This document shows, piece by piece, positions 18,555 to 28,300 of a DNA stretch of 64,000 bases. The DNA comes from Cytophagales bacterium. GTDB lineage: Bacteria; Bacteroidota; Bacteroidia; Cytophagales; Cyclobacteriaceae. Each line of letters starts with the position of its first letter. The first letter of the stretch is position 1. The notes under the pieces are model-generated. The model had not been told where the DNA came from and searched no databases. It was given only the letters and a program-made list of their open reading frames with translations. The stretch lies in NCBI GenBank assembly GCA_022360015.1, contig JAKSDQ010000071.1:62001-126000 (forward strand). The letters are read 5' to 3'. A program made the translations under genes and the position numbers.

Positions 18555-19796
18555 TTGAAAACACATAAAAGTTGCAAAATTTTTCACACAAAAAATTTAA
18601 ATTATCTGGAAGTGCCGCTCTCCTCCTCAAAAAGCGAAAGTAACCGCGCCTTAATTATCAACGCTTTCTGTAAACCAACGGCCCGGATCAATAACCTGTC
18701 CGATGCAAGGGATACCCGTACAATGCAGCGGCTGCTCACCAGTAAAGAGGAAGTGCTGGACGTCATGGACGCAGGTACTACCATGAGATTTCTGATCGCT
18801 TATCATGCGCTGTCTGAACGCAACATAATATTGACCGGTACAAAAAGAATGCAGCAACGTCCGGTAAAAATACTTGTGGATGCCTTAGCAACACTTGGTG
18901 CCGAAATAGCATATCTCGGTGATCCGGGTTACCCGCCTATCCGGCTAAAACCTTTTCCCGGACAAAAAACATCTGAACTTGAAATCAGGGGAGATGTGAG
19001 CAGTCAATACATTTCTGCCTTATTAATGATAAGCCCTGTGCTTCAAAACGGTCTGAAGTTACACTTAACCGGCAAGATAATGAGCCGGCCTTACATCGAA
19101 ATGACATTGGCGTTGATGAAACATTTCGGTATCTGCTATGCATGGCAAAACAATATCATTACCGTGGATCCTCAGCCATATAAACCGGCTACTTACACCA
19201 TTGAATCGGACTGGTCGGGTGCCAGCTATTGGTTCGCTATGGTGGCATTGGCCGAAAAGGCAGAAATCAAACTCCTTAACTTGCGGGAAAATTCATTGCA
19301 GGGTGACAAGCGCATAGTAGAAATCATGGATCCTTTAGGTGTGCATGCCAGATTTGATAAAGACGGGGTGACACTAACGAAAAAAGAGCACCAAAAAGCC
19401 CTACACTTCGACTTTAGTGATTGTCCTGACCTGGCACAAACCGTGGCGGTGACCTGTGCTGCCAAACAAATCGATTGTACAATGACTGGTCTTGAAAGTT
19501 TAAGAATCAAAGAAACAGACCGCATAGCGGCACTACAAAATGAATTGGCCAAAACAGGTGCGGAGTTTACAGAAATCAGCCCCGGTCAGTGGCAGGTGAT
19601 CCCCGCGCTTTCTGCCAGAAAATTTGAAAACCTGACCATTGCCACTTATGAAGATCATCGCATGGCGATGGCCTTTGCTCCATTGGCGACGACTGGAAAT
19701 GTGGTTATAGAAGACCCGGAAGTGGTGGAGAAGTCTTATCCGGGGTTTTGGGATCATATGGTGATGGCGGGTTTTGGACTGGGAATTGACAGTTGA
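18555..19796 (+). CDS. aroA: 3-phosphoshikimate 1-carboxyvinyltransferase (EPSP synthase)
   Basis: A 413-residue EPSP synthase. It joins PEP to shikimate-3-phosphate. Motifs are SSSKSESNRALI near residue 22 (catalytic lysine of the substrate-binding loop), DAGTTMRFL near residue 73, SSQYISALLM, ESLRIKETDRI and YEDHRMAMAFAP. No ATG precedes the essential N-terminal loop. An in-frame stop at 18540-18542 limits the start to a few codons, of which TTG at 18555 is the best. Together with aroB it gives this window two shikimate genes. Confidence 0.94.
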   Translation: MKTHKSCKIFHTKNLNYLEVPLSSSKSESNRALIINAFCKPTARINNLSDARDTRTMQRLLTSKEEVLDVMDAGTTMRFLIAYHALSERNIILTGTKRMQQRPVKILVDALATLGAEIAYLGDPGYPPIRLKPFPGQKTSELEIRGDVSSQYISALLMISPVLQNGLKLHLTGKIMSRPYIEMTLALMKHFGICYAWQNNIITVDPQPYKPATYTIESDWSGASYWFAMVALAEKAEIKLLNLRENSLQGDKRIVEIMDPLGVHARFDKDGVTLTKKEHQKALHFDFSDCPDLAQTVAVTCAAKQIDCTMTGLESLRIKETDRIAALQNELAKTGAEFTEISPGQWQVIPALSARKFENLTIATYEDHRMAMAFAPLATTGNVVIEDPEVVEKSYPGFWDHMVMAGFGLGIDS

Positions 19797-19820
19797 CAAT
19801 TTACAATTAACAATTAACAA
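19785..19820. repeat. Short tandem AT-rich repeat at the aroA 3' end
   Basis: Degenerate direct copies of an (A)ACAATT/GACAATT unit run from the last codons of aroA into the next, convergent gene. A related TGTCAATTAT motif occurs twice at 41289-41322. These short runs are common as intergenic filler in Bacteroidota genomes and have no known function. Confidence 0.5.
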
Positions 19821-20652
19821 GCTTGTTTTTTAGTTGTTGGAAGTATGGAATAGCTTTTAGCAACCTGCTGCCAAACCATGAAAACATTTCGCCGTCAACC
19901 AACAGAATATTGGCATGGGGACAGATGGCCCTGAACTCATCCAGGTGACGGGGTTTGAATGGGAAGGGCTCGGAAGACAACAGGATTACTTCGGGATTCA
20001 AGGCTTTTATTTGTTTAGCTTCGAGCCCGGGATACCTGGTTTGATTTTGCAGCACATTGTCAAAGCCACAAAGTTTTAAGATTTCATTAATATAAGTATC
20101 TGTGCCAACCGCCATATAAGGCTTTTTCCAGATCAGGTAGAGTACACTTTTGGTAGTTACCGGTTCAAAAGCGTCGATCATTTGCCGAATATTTTCAGTC
20201 AGGAGCCGGGCCCGGGATAAACGATTACTAATTTGCCCCAAAGCTATGATCATAGCATGATTGTCTTGCAGATTGCGAACATCGCTCATCCATACAGGAT
20301 ATTGGGTTTTTAATTTTTCTATCCCATCCCGATAATTTTCCTCCTTGTTACCAATGATCAAATCCGGGTCTAACGAAGTGATCCGGTCAAAATTAAAGTT
20401 CTTGGTGCCACCAATTTTTATTTTGGTTCGAACTTTTGGCTGTGGATGGACGCAGAACTTGGTGATGCCGACCAATTCTTTCTCCAACCCCAGGTCAAAC
20501 AATAATTCTGTTTGGGAGGGAACAAGGGAAATGATTCTTTGAGGTGATACCGGAATAGCTACCTCATTTCCCATTTGATCTGTTATCATGCTGCCGCCCT
20601 TATCCATATAAGCCTGTCCTGAATTGAAAACCCATTTAGGTATTGATTTCAT
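19807..20652 (-). CDS. BtuF-like periplasmic-binding fold protein without a signal peptide
   Basis: A 281-residue helical-backbone metal receptor (PF01497 type): PQRIISLVPSQTELLFDLGLEKELVGITKFC, then DPDLIIGNKEENYRDGIE, and GTDTYINEILKLCGFDNV in the second lobe. The family binds cobalamin or siderophores for ABC import. No signal peptide or lipobox is visible, so it may be cytosolic. The first 21 residues are atypical. An internal ATG (Met22, 20589) gives the usual family start ITDQMGNEVAIP. It overlaps the end of the upstream saccharopine dehydrogenase-like gene by 17 bases, which suggests co-translation. No BtuCD genes are nearby. Confidence 0.8.
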   Translation of the reverse strand: MKSIPKWVFNSGQAYMDKGGSMITDQMGNEVAIPVSPQRIISLVPSQTELLFDLGLEKELVGITKFCVHPQPKVRTKIKIGGTKNFNFDRITSLDPDLIIGNKEENYRDGIEKLKTQYPVWMSDVRNLQDNHAMIIALGQISNRLSRARLLTENIRQMIDAFEPVTTKSVLYLIWKKPYMAVGTDTYINEILKLCGFDNVLQNQTRYPGLEAKQIKALNPEVILLSSEPFPFKPRHLDEFRAICPHANILLVDGEMFSWFGSRLLKAIPYFQQLKNKLVNC

Positions 20653-21973
20653 GCTCTACAACCTTTATACCTTCCGATTCCAAAACCCTGAGGATTGGGT
20701 CATAGATTTCCTCACTGATTGGAATTTTTACACCTTTGGTAGTGATTTTGTTGTTTAGTATAAGTTCTGCAGCAATGCCTAATGGCAAACCTACAGTTTT
20801 TGCCATAGCAGTATCTTCAGCATTTTCCCCTTTTACCACCATGTATGAATGAATTTTACGCATTTTATCCCCATCCATAAAATCAAATTTATGCCACATA
20901 ACAATCATATCCTTATCACCGGGTTGAATCGTCCATCTCTTTTTCAGGATGTGTTCAAGAACCTGAGCCGGTGTTCCTTCTTCAAGCCCAACCGGTCCAT
21001 CATCACACATGCCAAGCCATTTCAGCCTGAACATTTCTTCCCCTTCCAGATCCAGATTCAGGTAATGCGCCAGTTTCAGCTCCACCGAGTCATTTGGATT
21101 GTAAGATAAAAACGAATTAATAAATTGACGATGTGTCATCTTCCCTACTCCCTCCATGTTGTAACTGTCATCGGTAGCTCCCAACTGTACAAACACATCC
21201 CACGAACGGCAGTAGCCGGTCCGACGAAAAGTTCCACGGTAAAGTGTTCTGATACCTTTCAATCCGTAAACATCCAGGTACTTCAGCGAATCCCTGTTGG
21301 CGTAGCCTTCAAACAGTCCATAGCCAGGAATTTCAACAATCTCCGTTCTGCGAAACAGCCGGTGGTAGGGAATATATTTAAAGCGGCCTTCCTGAATAAA
21401 TTTCACGGTGCCATTGCCGGCCATTACCACATTTCTGGGATTCCAGGTAAACTTGTATTTCCAGGGATTGCTACCCTCCGATTCGGGGGCAATCAGTCCT
21501 CCTGTGAAGGTTTCAAAATTTACCAGTCGGTAACCCCGACTACGAATATTGTCTATTACCTTCATGGCCGACATGTGGTCTATTCCCGGATCCAGGCCGC
21601 ATTCCATTAAAAACAACAAGCCCTTTTGGCTTACCTCCTTTTCCAGTTCTTTGAAATCATCGGTCACGTAAGATGCCGTAATCAGGTTTTTTTCAAATTT
21701 AAGGCAACCTTGGGCCACGTGGATATGAAATGCTGCCGGTAACATGGAGATAACAATATCTGCCCCGCTTATTTCCTTTTCCTTTTGTTGTTCGTCAAAA
21801 ATATCAAATTGAATTCCCTTCAAACGGGGATGGGAGGGTAGCTTATGCCGGACAAGATTCAGGTCATAGTCCCCCACCACCAATTCCCAGTTATTCGGAT
21901 TCAACTTTTGAACCAGATATTTAATCAGCGACGCAGATGACCTTCCGGCACCCAATAATAATATTCTCTTCAT
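20636..21973 (-). CDS. Saccharopine dehydrogenase-family NAD(P) oxidoreductase
   Basis: A 445-residue enzyme. The N-terminal Rossmann motif is ILLLGAGRSSASLIKYL. It is followed by ADIVISMLPAAFHIHVAQ, ITASYVTDDFKELE and ECGLDPGIDHMSAMKVID, the conserved segments of saccharopine reductase and related carboxynorspermidine and lysine 6-dehydrogenases. In Bacteroidota such genes are usually annotated for lysine/saccharopine metabolism, but the substrate cannot be fixed from sequence. It is the first gene of a two-gene overlapping unit with the BtuF-like protein. Confidence 0.85.
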   Translation of the reverse strand: MKRILLLGAGRSSASLIKYLVQKLNPNNWELVVGDYDLNLVRHKLPSHPRLKGIQFDIFDEQQKEKEISGADIVISMLPAAFHIHVAQGCLKFEKNLITASYVTDDFKELEKEVSQKGLLFLMECGLDPGIDHMSAMKVIDNIRSRGYRLVNFETFTGGLIAPESEGSNPWKYKFTWNPRNVVMAGNGTVKFIQEGRFKYIPYHRLFRRTEIVEIPGYGLFEGYANRDSLKYLDVYGLKGIRTLYRGTFRRTGYCRSWDVFVQLGATDDSYNMEGVGKMTHRQFINSFLSYNPNDSVELKLAHYLNLDLEGEEMFRLKWLGMCDDGPVGLEEGTPAQVLEHILKKRWTIQPGDKDMIVMWHKFDFMDGDKMRKIHSYMVVKGENAEDTAMAKTVGLPLGIAAELILNNKITTKGVKIPISEEIYDPILRVLESEGIKVVEHEINT

Positions 21974-22075
21974 TAATATTGAATTTGAGGGCCAAATTAT
22001 GGCATTTAGTTTTTTACAGCAAAATATTCGGGAGAAATAAAATAGTGTTAAATTTAGCCAGCCAAATGTTGAAAT

Positions 22076-22564
22076 ATGGATAAGAGGCTAGAAATCAACA
22101 TCAAAATTGAGGTAGTGGAATCTGAAAATGATTTGGATGACGCCTGGCAGTTACTTATCCAAAAAGCCAAAGAAGCAAGCTACAGCGCCTATGCGCCTTA
22201 CTCCGATTTTAATGTTGGCGCAGCAGTACAATTGGACAACAACATCATAGTTACCGGAAACAACCAGGAAAATGCCGTATATCCAACCGGGCTATGTGCG
22301 GAAAGAGTAGCACTGTTTGCAGCCAGCAGCCAATACCCCAAAAATGCAGTCAAACGAATGGCCATTATGGCGCAAAAAGGTAAAAAAGGAAAATTCTTAC
22401 CAGCTACTCCCTGCGGCGGTTGTCGTCAGGCCATTAGTGAATACGAAACCAAGGGTAAAATTCCCATCCGGGTTTTAATGATGGGGCCCCATCATACATT
22501 ATACCTTGTGAATAATAGTGACAGCCTGCTACCATTAAAGTTTTCTCCCGATAGCCTGACCTGA
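22076..22564 (+). CDS. cdd: Cytidine deaminase
   Basis: A 162-residue homotetrameric-type cytidine deaminase. The zinc site is visible as CAERVALFAA (Cys and catalytic Glu) and PCGGCRQAISEY (two Cys). The substrate-binding start SAYAPYSDFNVGAAV is also present. It converts cytidine and deoxycytidine to uridine forms for pyrimidine salvage. The N-terminal extension of about 25 residues is slightly longer than usual. A small hairpin (CTGGCT/AGCCAG, 22588-22609) follows the stop. Confidence 0.94.
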   Translation: MDKRLEINIKIEVVESENDLDDAWQLLIQKAKEASYSAYAPYSDFNVGAAVQLDNNIIVTGNNQENAVYPTGLCAERVALFAASSQYPKNAVKRMAIMAQKGKKGKFLPATPCGGCRQAISEYETKGKIPIRVLMMGPHHTLYLVNNSDSLLPLKFSPDSLT

Positions 22565-22968
22565 CATGGTCGAGGTGAGGTATTCGACTGGCTTAAGATT
22601 TTCAGCCAGCCATCGCAGGAACCACCAAAAAGGAATTACAATCATCAATGTTTTACTAATGTAATAAAACCGCCTGTTTATGATTGTTTGTCAAACACAC
22701 CCATAATAACTTTCAACAGTGATTAAAAACAAACAAATTATAAATTAATCTTCTTCAGGGCTCGACAACAAGCAGCTTGAATTCAAAAGATCGATTTAAT
22801 ATTTGAAAGAAAAGACTAGTAGCTAAATGATATCGTAACGACCGACACTGTAAGATATTCTGGCTAGATAGGGTTTTTATGACAGGATTTCAAAACTATT
22901 GAAATAAATATGTTTTGAGGGAAGGAGACGAATAGTGATTCATTAAATGATATGACAGAAACTGTATA
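22565..22968. other. Intergenic region upstream of the CheR-CheB-Sia cluster
   Basis: 404 bases with no credible gene. A 6-bp stem at 22588-22609 without a T-run follows cdd. The rest is AT-rich and should hold the promoter of the downstream cluster, but I cannot pick a convincing -33/-7 pair. Confidence 0.5.
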
Positions 22969-23793
22969 ATGCACAACATTGAAATTACAGATTTAAAGAA
23001 GTTAACCCAGATGGTAAAAGACGCCTATGGATATGATTTCACAAATTATGCCATGTCTTCATTCAGGCGGCGTGTGAACAGAATCCTGGAGCTTTACAAC
23101 TTTACCTCAGTCAGTAATTTGATAGATAAAATCAAGGTACAGCCGGCATTTGTTGAAGAAGTTGTTAACGAAATAACTGTTAACGTTACTGAAATGTTCA
23201 GGGATCCTTCTTTTTGGAGGGAGGTCAGAGACCATATAATTCCTAACATCTTACTAAACCACAAAAGTATTAATGTATGGCATGCCGGATGTTCGTCAGG
23301 TGAAGAGGTTTTTTCAATGGCTATTTTATTAAGGGAAATGGGAATATCCGACAAGGTGAAACTAATAGCAACGGATTTGGACAATTCCATATTGAATAAA
23401 GCCAAAAAGGCGACCATTCCAATAAAAAACATGGAATTGAATGAAAAAAACTATATAAGGTTTCAAGGCTCGGCGTCTTTATCAAAATACTATAAAGAGC
23501 AGAATGGTCATGCGGTTCTGAATCCTGCTTTGGTCGAAAATGTATCATTCAGAAAACACGACCTCGTACAGGGTGGAATTTTTAATAAGTTCGACCTCGT
23601 ACTGTGCCGGAATGTAATGATCTATTTTAATCAAAATTTGCAAAACGATGTGCTTAAAAAGCTGCACGAAAGTTTATTTAAGTATGGGTATCTCATTATA
23701 GGATCTAAAGAGTCACTTATCTGGTGTGAAATAGCCAATAAATTCATTGTGGTAAACAATGAAGAAAAGATTTATAAAAAGATCAGGGAATAA
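22969..23793 (+). CDS. cheR: CheR-type protein-glutamate O-methyltransferase
   Basis: A 274-residue SAM-dependent methyltransferase. It has the N-terminal CheR_N helical domain (about 5-60, with SSFRRRVNRIL), then the catalytic domain: NVTEMFRDPSFW near residue 67, the SAM motif WHAGCSSGEE at 104-113, ATDLDNSIL and LVLCRNVMIYFN. It methylates glutamates on chemoreceptors in known systems. No chemoreceptor, CheA or CheW gene is in this window. It is the first gene of the cluster and is followed after 27 bases by a CheB-type methylesterase, so a reversible methylation pair is likely, with the target unknown. Confidence 0.93.
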   Translation: MHNIEITDLKKLTQMVKDAYGYDFTNYAMSSFRRRVNRILELYNFTSVSNLIDKIKVQPAFVEEVVNEITVNVTEMFRDPSFWREVRDHIIPNILLNHKSINVWHAGCSSGEEVFSMAILLREMGISDKVKLIATDLDNSILNKAKKATIPIKNMELNEKNYIRFQGSASLSKYYKEQNGHAVLNPALVENVSFRKHDLVQGGIFNKFDLVLCRNVMIYFNQNLQNDVLKKLHESLFKYGYLIIGSKESLIWCEIANKFIVVNNEEKIYKKIRE

Positions 23794-23820
23794 GTATTGT
23801 AAAGTAGTTGAAGGTTAGGA

Positions 23821-24414
23821 ATGAGTAAATACAAATTAGACAATACTTACAGAGCGATTGTACTGGGTGGGTCGGCAGGGAGCTTTCAGGGGATAACTAA
23901 GATTTTGTCCAGCATCCCTGATAACTTCGAACTCCCTGTTATCATGTGCCTCCATCGGCTTAAACACGTGAGAAACGGATTTGTGGAAGCATTGTCGATT
24001 AAAAGTACAAAACCTGTGACCGAACCTTATGACAAAGAAAAACTAAAAAGAGGAAAAGTGTATTTAGCACCGTCAAATTATCATTTATCTATAGAACTGG
24101 GCAATAATTTTGCCTTGAGTACCGAGGATATGGTCAATAATTCAAGACCCTCTATAGATATTACACTTGAAACGGCCGCGTACAACTATAAACGCCGATT
24201 AATCGGCATCTTGTTATCCGGGGCCAATAAAGACGGCGCCCTGGGAATGAAGGCTATAAAGGAAAGAGGGGGGCTAACCATTGTACAGGATCCTAATGAA
24301 TGCATGATCAAAACCATGCCAGAGTCTGCGCTGGAAGCGACTAAGATAGATTATGTCCTGAAAATAAAGGAAATCATCGAATTTTTAATTGAATTAGACA
24401 AAAATTATAAATAG
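23821..24414 (+). CDS. CheB-type methylesterase lacking a receiver domain
   Basis: A 197-residue stand-alone CheB catalytic domain. The triad is visible: Ser18 in GGSAGS, His45 in the CLHRLKH stretch, and Asp138 in LSGANKDGALGMKAIKERGG. PSNYHLSIE and the closing QDPNECMIKTMPESA segment are also typical. Canonical CheB has an N-terminal response-regulator domain that turns on the esterase after phosphorylation. Its absence means control must come from elsewhere. It ends one base before the next gene (stop 24412-24414, ATG 24416), indicating an operon. Confidence 0.92.
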   Translation: MSKYKLDNTYRAIVLGGSAGSFQGITKILSSIPDNFELPVIMCLHRLKHVRNGFVEALSIKSTKPVTEPYDKEKLKRGKVYLAPSNYHLSIELGNNFALSTEDMVNNSRPSIDITLETAAYNYKRRLIGILLSGANKDGALGMKAIKERGGLTIVQDPNECMIKTMPESALEATKIDYVLKIKEIIEFLIELDKNYK

Positions 24415-24415
24415 T

Positions 24416-25291
24416 ATGAAGGTGTCAGTGAAAAGAACCGGAACAATATTTACCATCCTCTTTGTTGTGGGGATATTGGTTACAGCCTGGATGCTATATC
24501 AACTGCCAGAAAACTTAGTTTACCGGGCGACTGTTATTGACCTGAAGGAGCTTGAGGTCATCCAGCCTATTCTCAACGAGTTAAACATAGTGGTAGCATC
24601 GGTCTTTATGCTGGGGCTGCTGGCCATTATTACTTTCCTGCTTAACCATAGAACAGCAGACATTCAAAACGAAACCCTTCCCGAACAGCAGAAAGAATCC
24701 CAGGAACAACCCGAAAAAGTGGAGAACGAGGAGGAGGTTGAGGAAATTTTCCAGGGAGCGGATTTGGATCAGATTAACCTTATGCTGGCTGAAAAAGAGG
24801 ATAACAAACAAAAACTCAATAATGTACTCAATAAGATTTGTAATCATATTGAAGCAGTTCAGGGGGCGCTGTATGTTGTTACCAAAGAAAAAAACATTAA
24901 ATACATCGAGTTAATGGCCGCATATGCCTACCACAAACCGGAAAGTGAAGAAATAAGATATGAATTTGGTGAAGGCCTGGCAGGGCAGGTAGCCAAGGAA
25001 GGAAAACTGGTCAATATAAACGAGGTGCCGGAAGGCTACATTAAGGTAATTTCCGGCCTGGGTGATACGACACCCAACAACTTGTTGATTGTACCCTTGA
25101 AAAAAGGCAACACAGTAATTGGGGTAGTGGAGATAGCCTCTTTCAAAGCCTTCAGAAAGGGTGACATTGCTTATCTGGAACAGGTATTTAGCCTTGCTGC
25201 TGAAAAAACGATGGTTAAATCGGCTGAAAATAAGAACAAGACTACAAAAAAGACAGCCACTACCGACGAGGCTGAAAATCAGACTAAATGA
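24416..25291 (+). CDS. Membrane-anchored GAF-domain protein
   Basis: A 291-residue protein with two membrane helices (about 9-26 and 58-78) separated by a short extracytoplasmic loop. An acidic, glutamate-rich linker (about 85-115) leads to one GAF domain (about 130-270) with VQGALYVV, YEFGEGLAGQVAKEG and NNLLIVPLKKGNTVIGVVEIASF. The tail is lysine/threonine-rich and low-complexity. There is no output domain. The GAF domain closely resembles the one in the next gene's product, so the two may be paralogous ligand sensors, or this may be a regulatory partner of the phosphatase. Its glutamine/glutamate-rich linker is a conceivable methylation target, but that is speculation. Confidence 0.8.
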   Translation: MKVSVKRTGTIFTILFVVGILVTAWMLYQLPENLVYRATVIDLKELEVIQPILNELNIVVASVFMLGLLAIITFLLNHRTADIQNETLPEQQKESQEQPEKVENEEEVEEIFQGADLDQINLMLAEKEDNKQKLNNVLNKICNHIEAVQGALYVVTKEKNIKYIELMAAYAYHKPESEEIRYEFGEGLAGQVAKEGKLVNINEVPEGYIKVISGLGDTTPNNLLIVPLKKGNTVIGVVEIASFKAFRKGDIAYLEQVFSLAAEKTMVKSAENKNKTTKKTATTDEAENQTK

Positions 25292-25315
25292 AAATGGATA
25301 TAAGATAATTGGCTT

Positions 25316-28300
25316 ATGTTTAAAAACATCAATATAGGAAGTAAGGTTACAAGTTTGCTGGTAAGCCTGGTGTTACTCACCATCGTCGCAGTAAGCCTGG
25401 TAAACTACAACTTAAGTAAAAAAGCCATGGAAACAAGATCGATTGAGATTTTGAATACCCTGGCTGACATGAAGGTTAAAGAGGTTACCCATTTTTTTGA
25501 GCAAATAAGCTCAGACGTACAAGTCGTCCAAAACCAAAATGTTATCAAAGAAAATATTGGGCTATTAAACAGTTTTGAAGGAATTTCCGGGGATAGCATT
25601 AAAACGATTGTCACACAAAACTTATCCGACAAATTCGCGGGATTTGCCAAGACACTGGCTTACAAAAATCTTTATATCACCAACAAGGAAGGTAACATTC
25701 TGTATACTACCGATGCCGCTAAAAGTGCCGGTGATGCATTTTACGATAATGTGGGCGGTACGATTGGAGAATCGAAAAATACGCTTTATTTCTCCAGAGT
25801 CTTTCCCGAAAACAACAATCATTACCTGCTTACCGGTGCGCCGCTGAAAGATGACTCCGGCGTTTTAGGAGGATTGCTGCTCATCAAAATAAATATGGGC
25901 TCGTTGTACAGTATGGCGAGCGATACCACGGGAATGGGGCAAACCGGCGAAGTCCAATTAGTGAAGCAGTTTGAAGATCAAAAATTCTATAATTTGGGTC
26001 CACTAAGGCTGAAAGAAAATGCCGTGCTCAGCCTGGCTCTGGAAACCGGTCATAAAGATCACCCCATAAGACTGGCGAGTCAGGGTGAAAGCGGTATAAA
26101 ATATAGCCAGGACTATAGAGGAAACAGCACCCTGACTGCCTGGAGGCATATTCCTCTGGCAGGTTGGGGGTTGATCGTGAAGATGGACAGAAGCGAAATC
26201 CATGGTCTGAAAGGGGGACTTTTCCTTAATTTTCTTATTTCCGGATTTGCTATTTTGTTATTGGCAGTGGTGATCGGTATCATCTTTTCCAAGATGTTAA
26301 TCAATCCTATTCTCTCCTTGAAAGCCACCCTGGCCAAGTTAAGCAAGGGGGTACTTCCCGATAAGGTAGCTAAATCCAGCAATGACGAAATCGGACAAAT
26401 GGCCGAAATCACAAACGATTTGGTACAGTCGTTGAAAAGAACTGCCAACTTCGCCCATAAAATCGGTGATGGTGACTTTGATGCGGATTTTGAGCCTTTA
26501 AGTGACCAGGATAACCTTGGCAATGCGCTGATCAATATGCGCGATAGTATTCAGAATGCTGAAAAACGAGATACGGAACGTAATTGGATCGTGACCGGGG
26601 TAGCCGAAATTGGAGAAATACTCAGGGAACATAATGAGCTCGGCCCTTTAGGAGATGAAGTGGTGGCTTACATCACAGATAAAATCGATGCCATTCAGGG
26701 CGCGTTTTACGTAACCAATAACGAAAATGAGGACGATGTTTTCATCGAAATGACTGCCAGCTATGCATACAATAAAAAGAAAAACTTAAAGGCAACATTT
26801 AAATTTGCCGAAGGACTGGTAGGCCAGTCAGCCATTGAGCAGGCAACAATCCTGAGAACAGAAATCCCTTATGATTACGTGTCTGTTACTTCGGGTATTC
26901 TGGGAGATCAAAGACCTGAGGCCATCCTGATTGTGCCACTTATCACCAACGAGGAGGTATATGGCGTGCTGGAATTTGCCGGATTTAAAAAATTCAGCCC
27001 AACACATGTTAAATTTGTGGAAGAGATAAGTGTTATTATCGCCAGAACCATTTTTAACATCAAGGTAAATGAACGAACCAGAAAGCTATTGGAAGACTCA
27101 CAACAGATGAGTAAGGAACTTCAAATCCAACAAGGTGAGCTACGGCAAAATGCAGAGGAAATGGCGGCGACACAGGATGAACTGCGAAATACAAACCAGA
27201 GACTGGAAGACCAGATTGAAGAAGTGAACCGGACGCAAAAGCGTATGCAGTTGTTACTGGAAAATGCCTCTGAGGTAATTACCATTTATGAAGAGGACGA
27301 AAACATCCGGTATATCAGTCCTTCGGTAGAAAATATCCTGGGTTATTCACAAACCGAAATGATTGGTCAAAAAGACCTCAAAAATATTCATCCGGAAGGA
27401 TTAGAACACTTCCACGCCATGTTCAAACAACTACTGGATAATCCTTTTAACCCGGTTACCATTCAATACAAGTACAAAACAAAAGAGGCGGATTATATCT
27501 GGCTGGAAGCTACGGGAACCAATAAGCTGTCAGACCCTGCTATCCAGGGGATCATTGTTAATTCAAGGGACATCACCGAAAGGCGAAGGGCCGAGGAGGA
27601 GCAAAGAATGCGAAGTAAAATGCAGGCACTTTCTGAAAATTCTCCTGACCTGATCACACGATTGGAAGGAAACGGATCGGTTTCATACATTAACCCGATG
27701 ATAGAAACCTATGCCGGCGGAAAAGCGGAGCAGTTTCTCAATAAGAAAGTTGACAAACTTAATCTCAATGATTCCATCACCAGGCAATGGGCTGATATAC
27801 TGAAAGACGTTACGAAACAAAATTCAAAGGTTTCAATGGAGATGGAATTTCCCTCGGTAATGGGCGAAAGAATTATGCAGGTAAATGCAATCCCGGAGTA
27901 TGACGAACAGGAAAAAATCGAGTCGGTGCTGGTTGTATCGCATGATATCACGGAAAGAAAGCTGATTGAGCTGGAAATCCAGTCCAAAAACAAGAAAATC
28001 AATGACAGTATCAATTACGCCAAACGTATTCAGGGAGCCATATTACCTAATACGGCCATTATCAATCAGGTATTCAAAGAATCTTTCATCCTCTATAAAC
28101 CCAGGGATGTAGTCAGTGGTGATTTCCCGTGGTTTATGCAGGTGGGCGATGACATTTATATTGCGGCAGTCGATTGTACCGGACATGGTGTGCCCGGAGC
28201 ATTGATATCATTAATAGGATATTTCTTGCTGAACGATATTATCAGGAGCAGGAAAGTCGCTGATCCGGGAAAAATCCTTGATCTTTTAGATGATGGAGTG

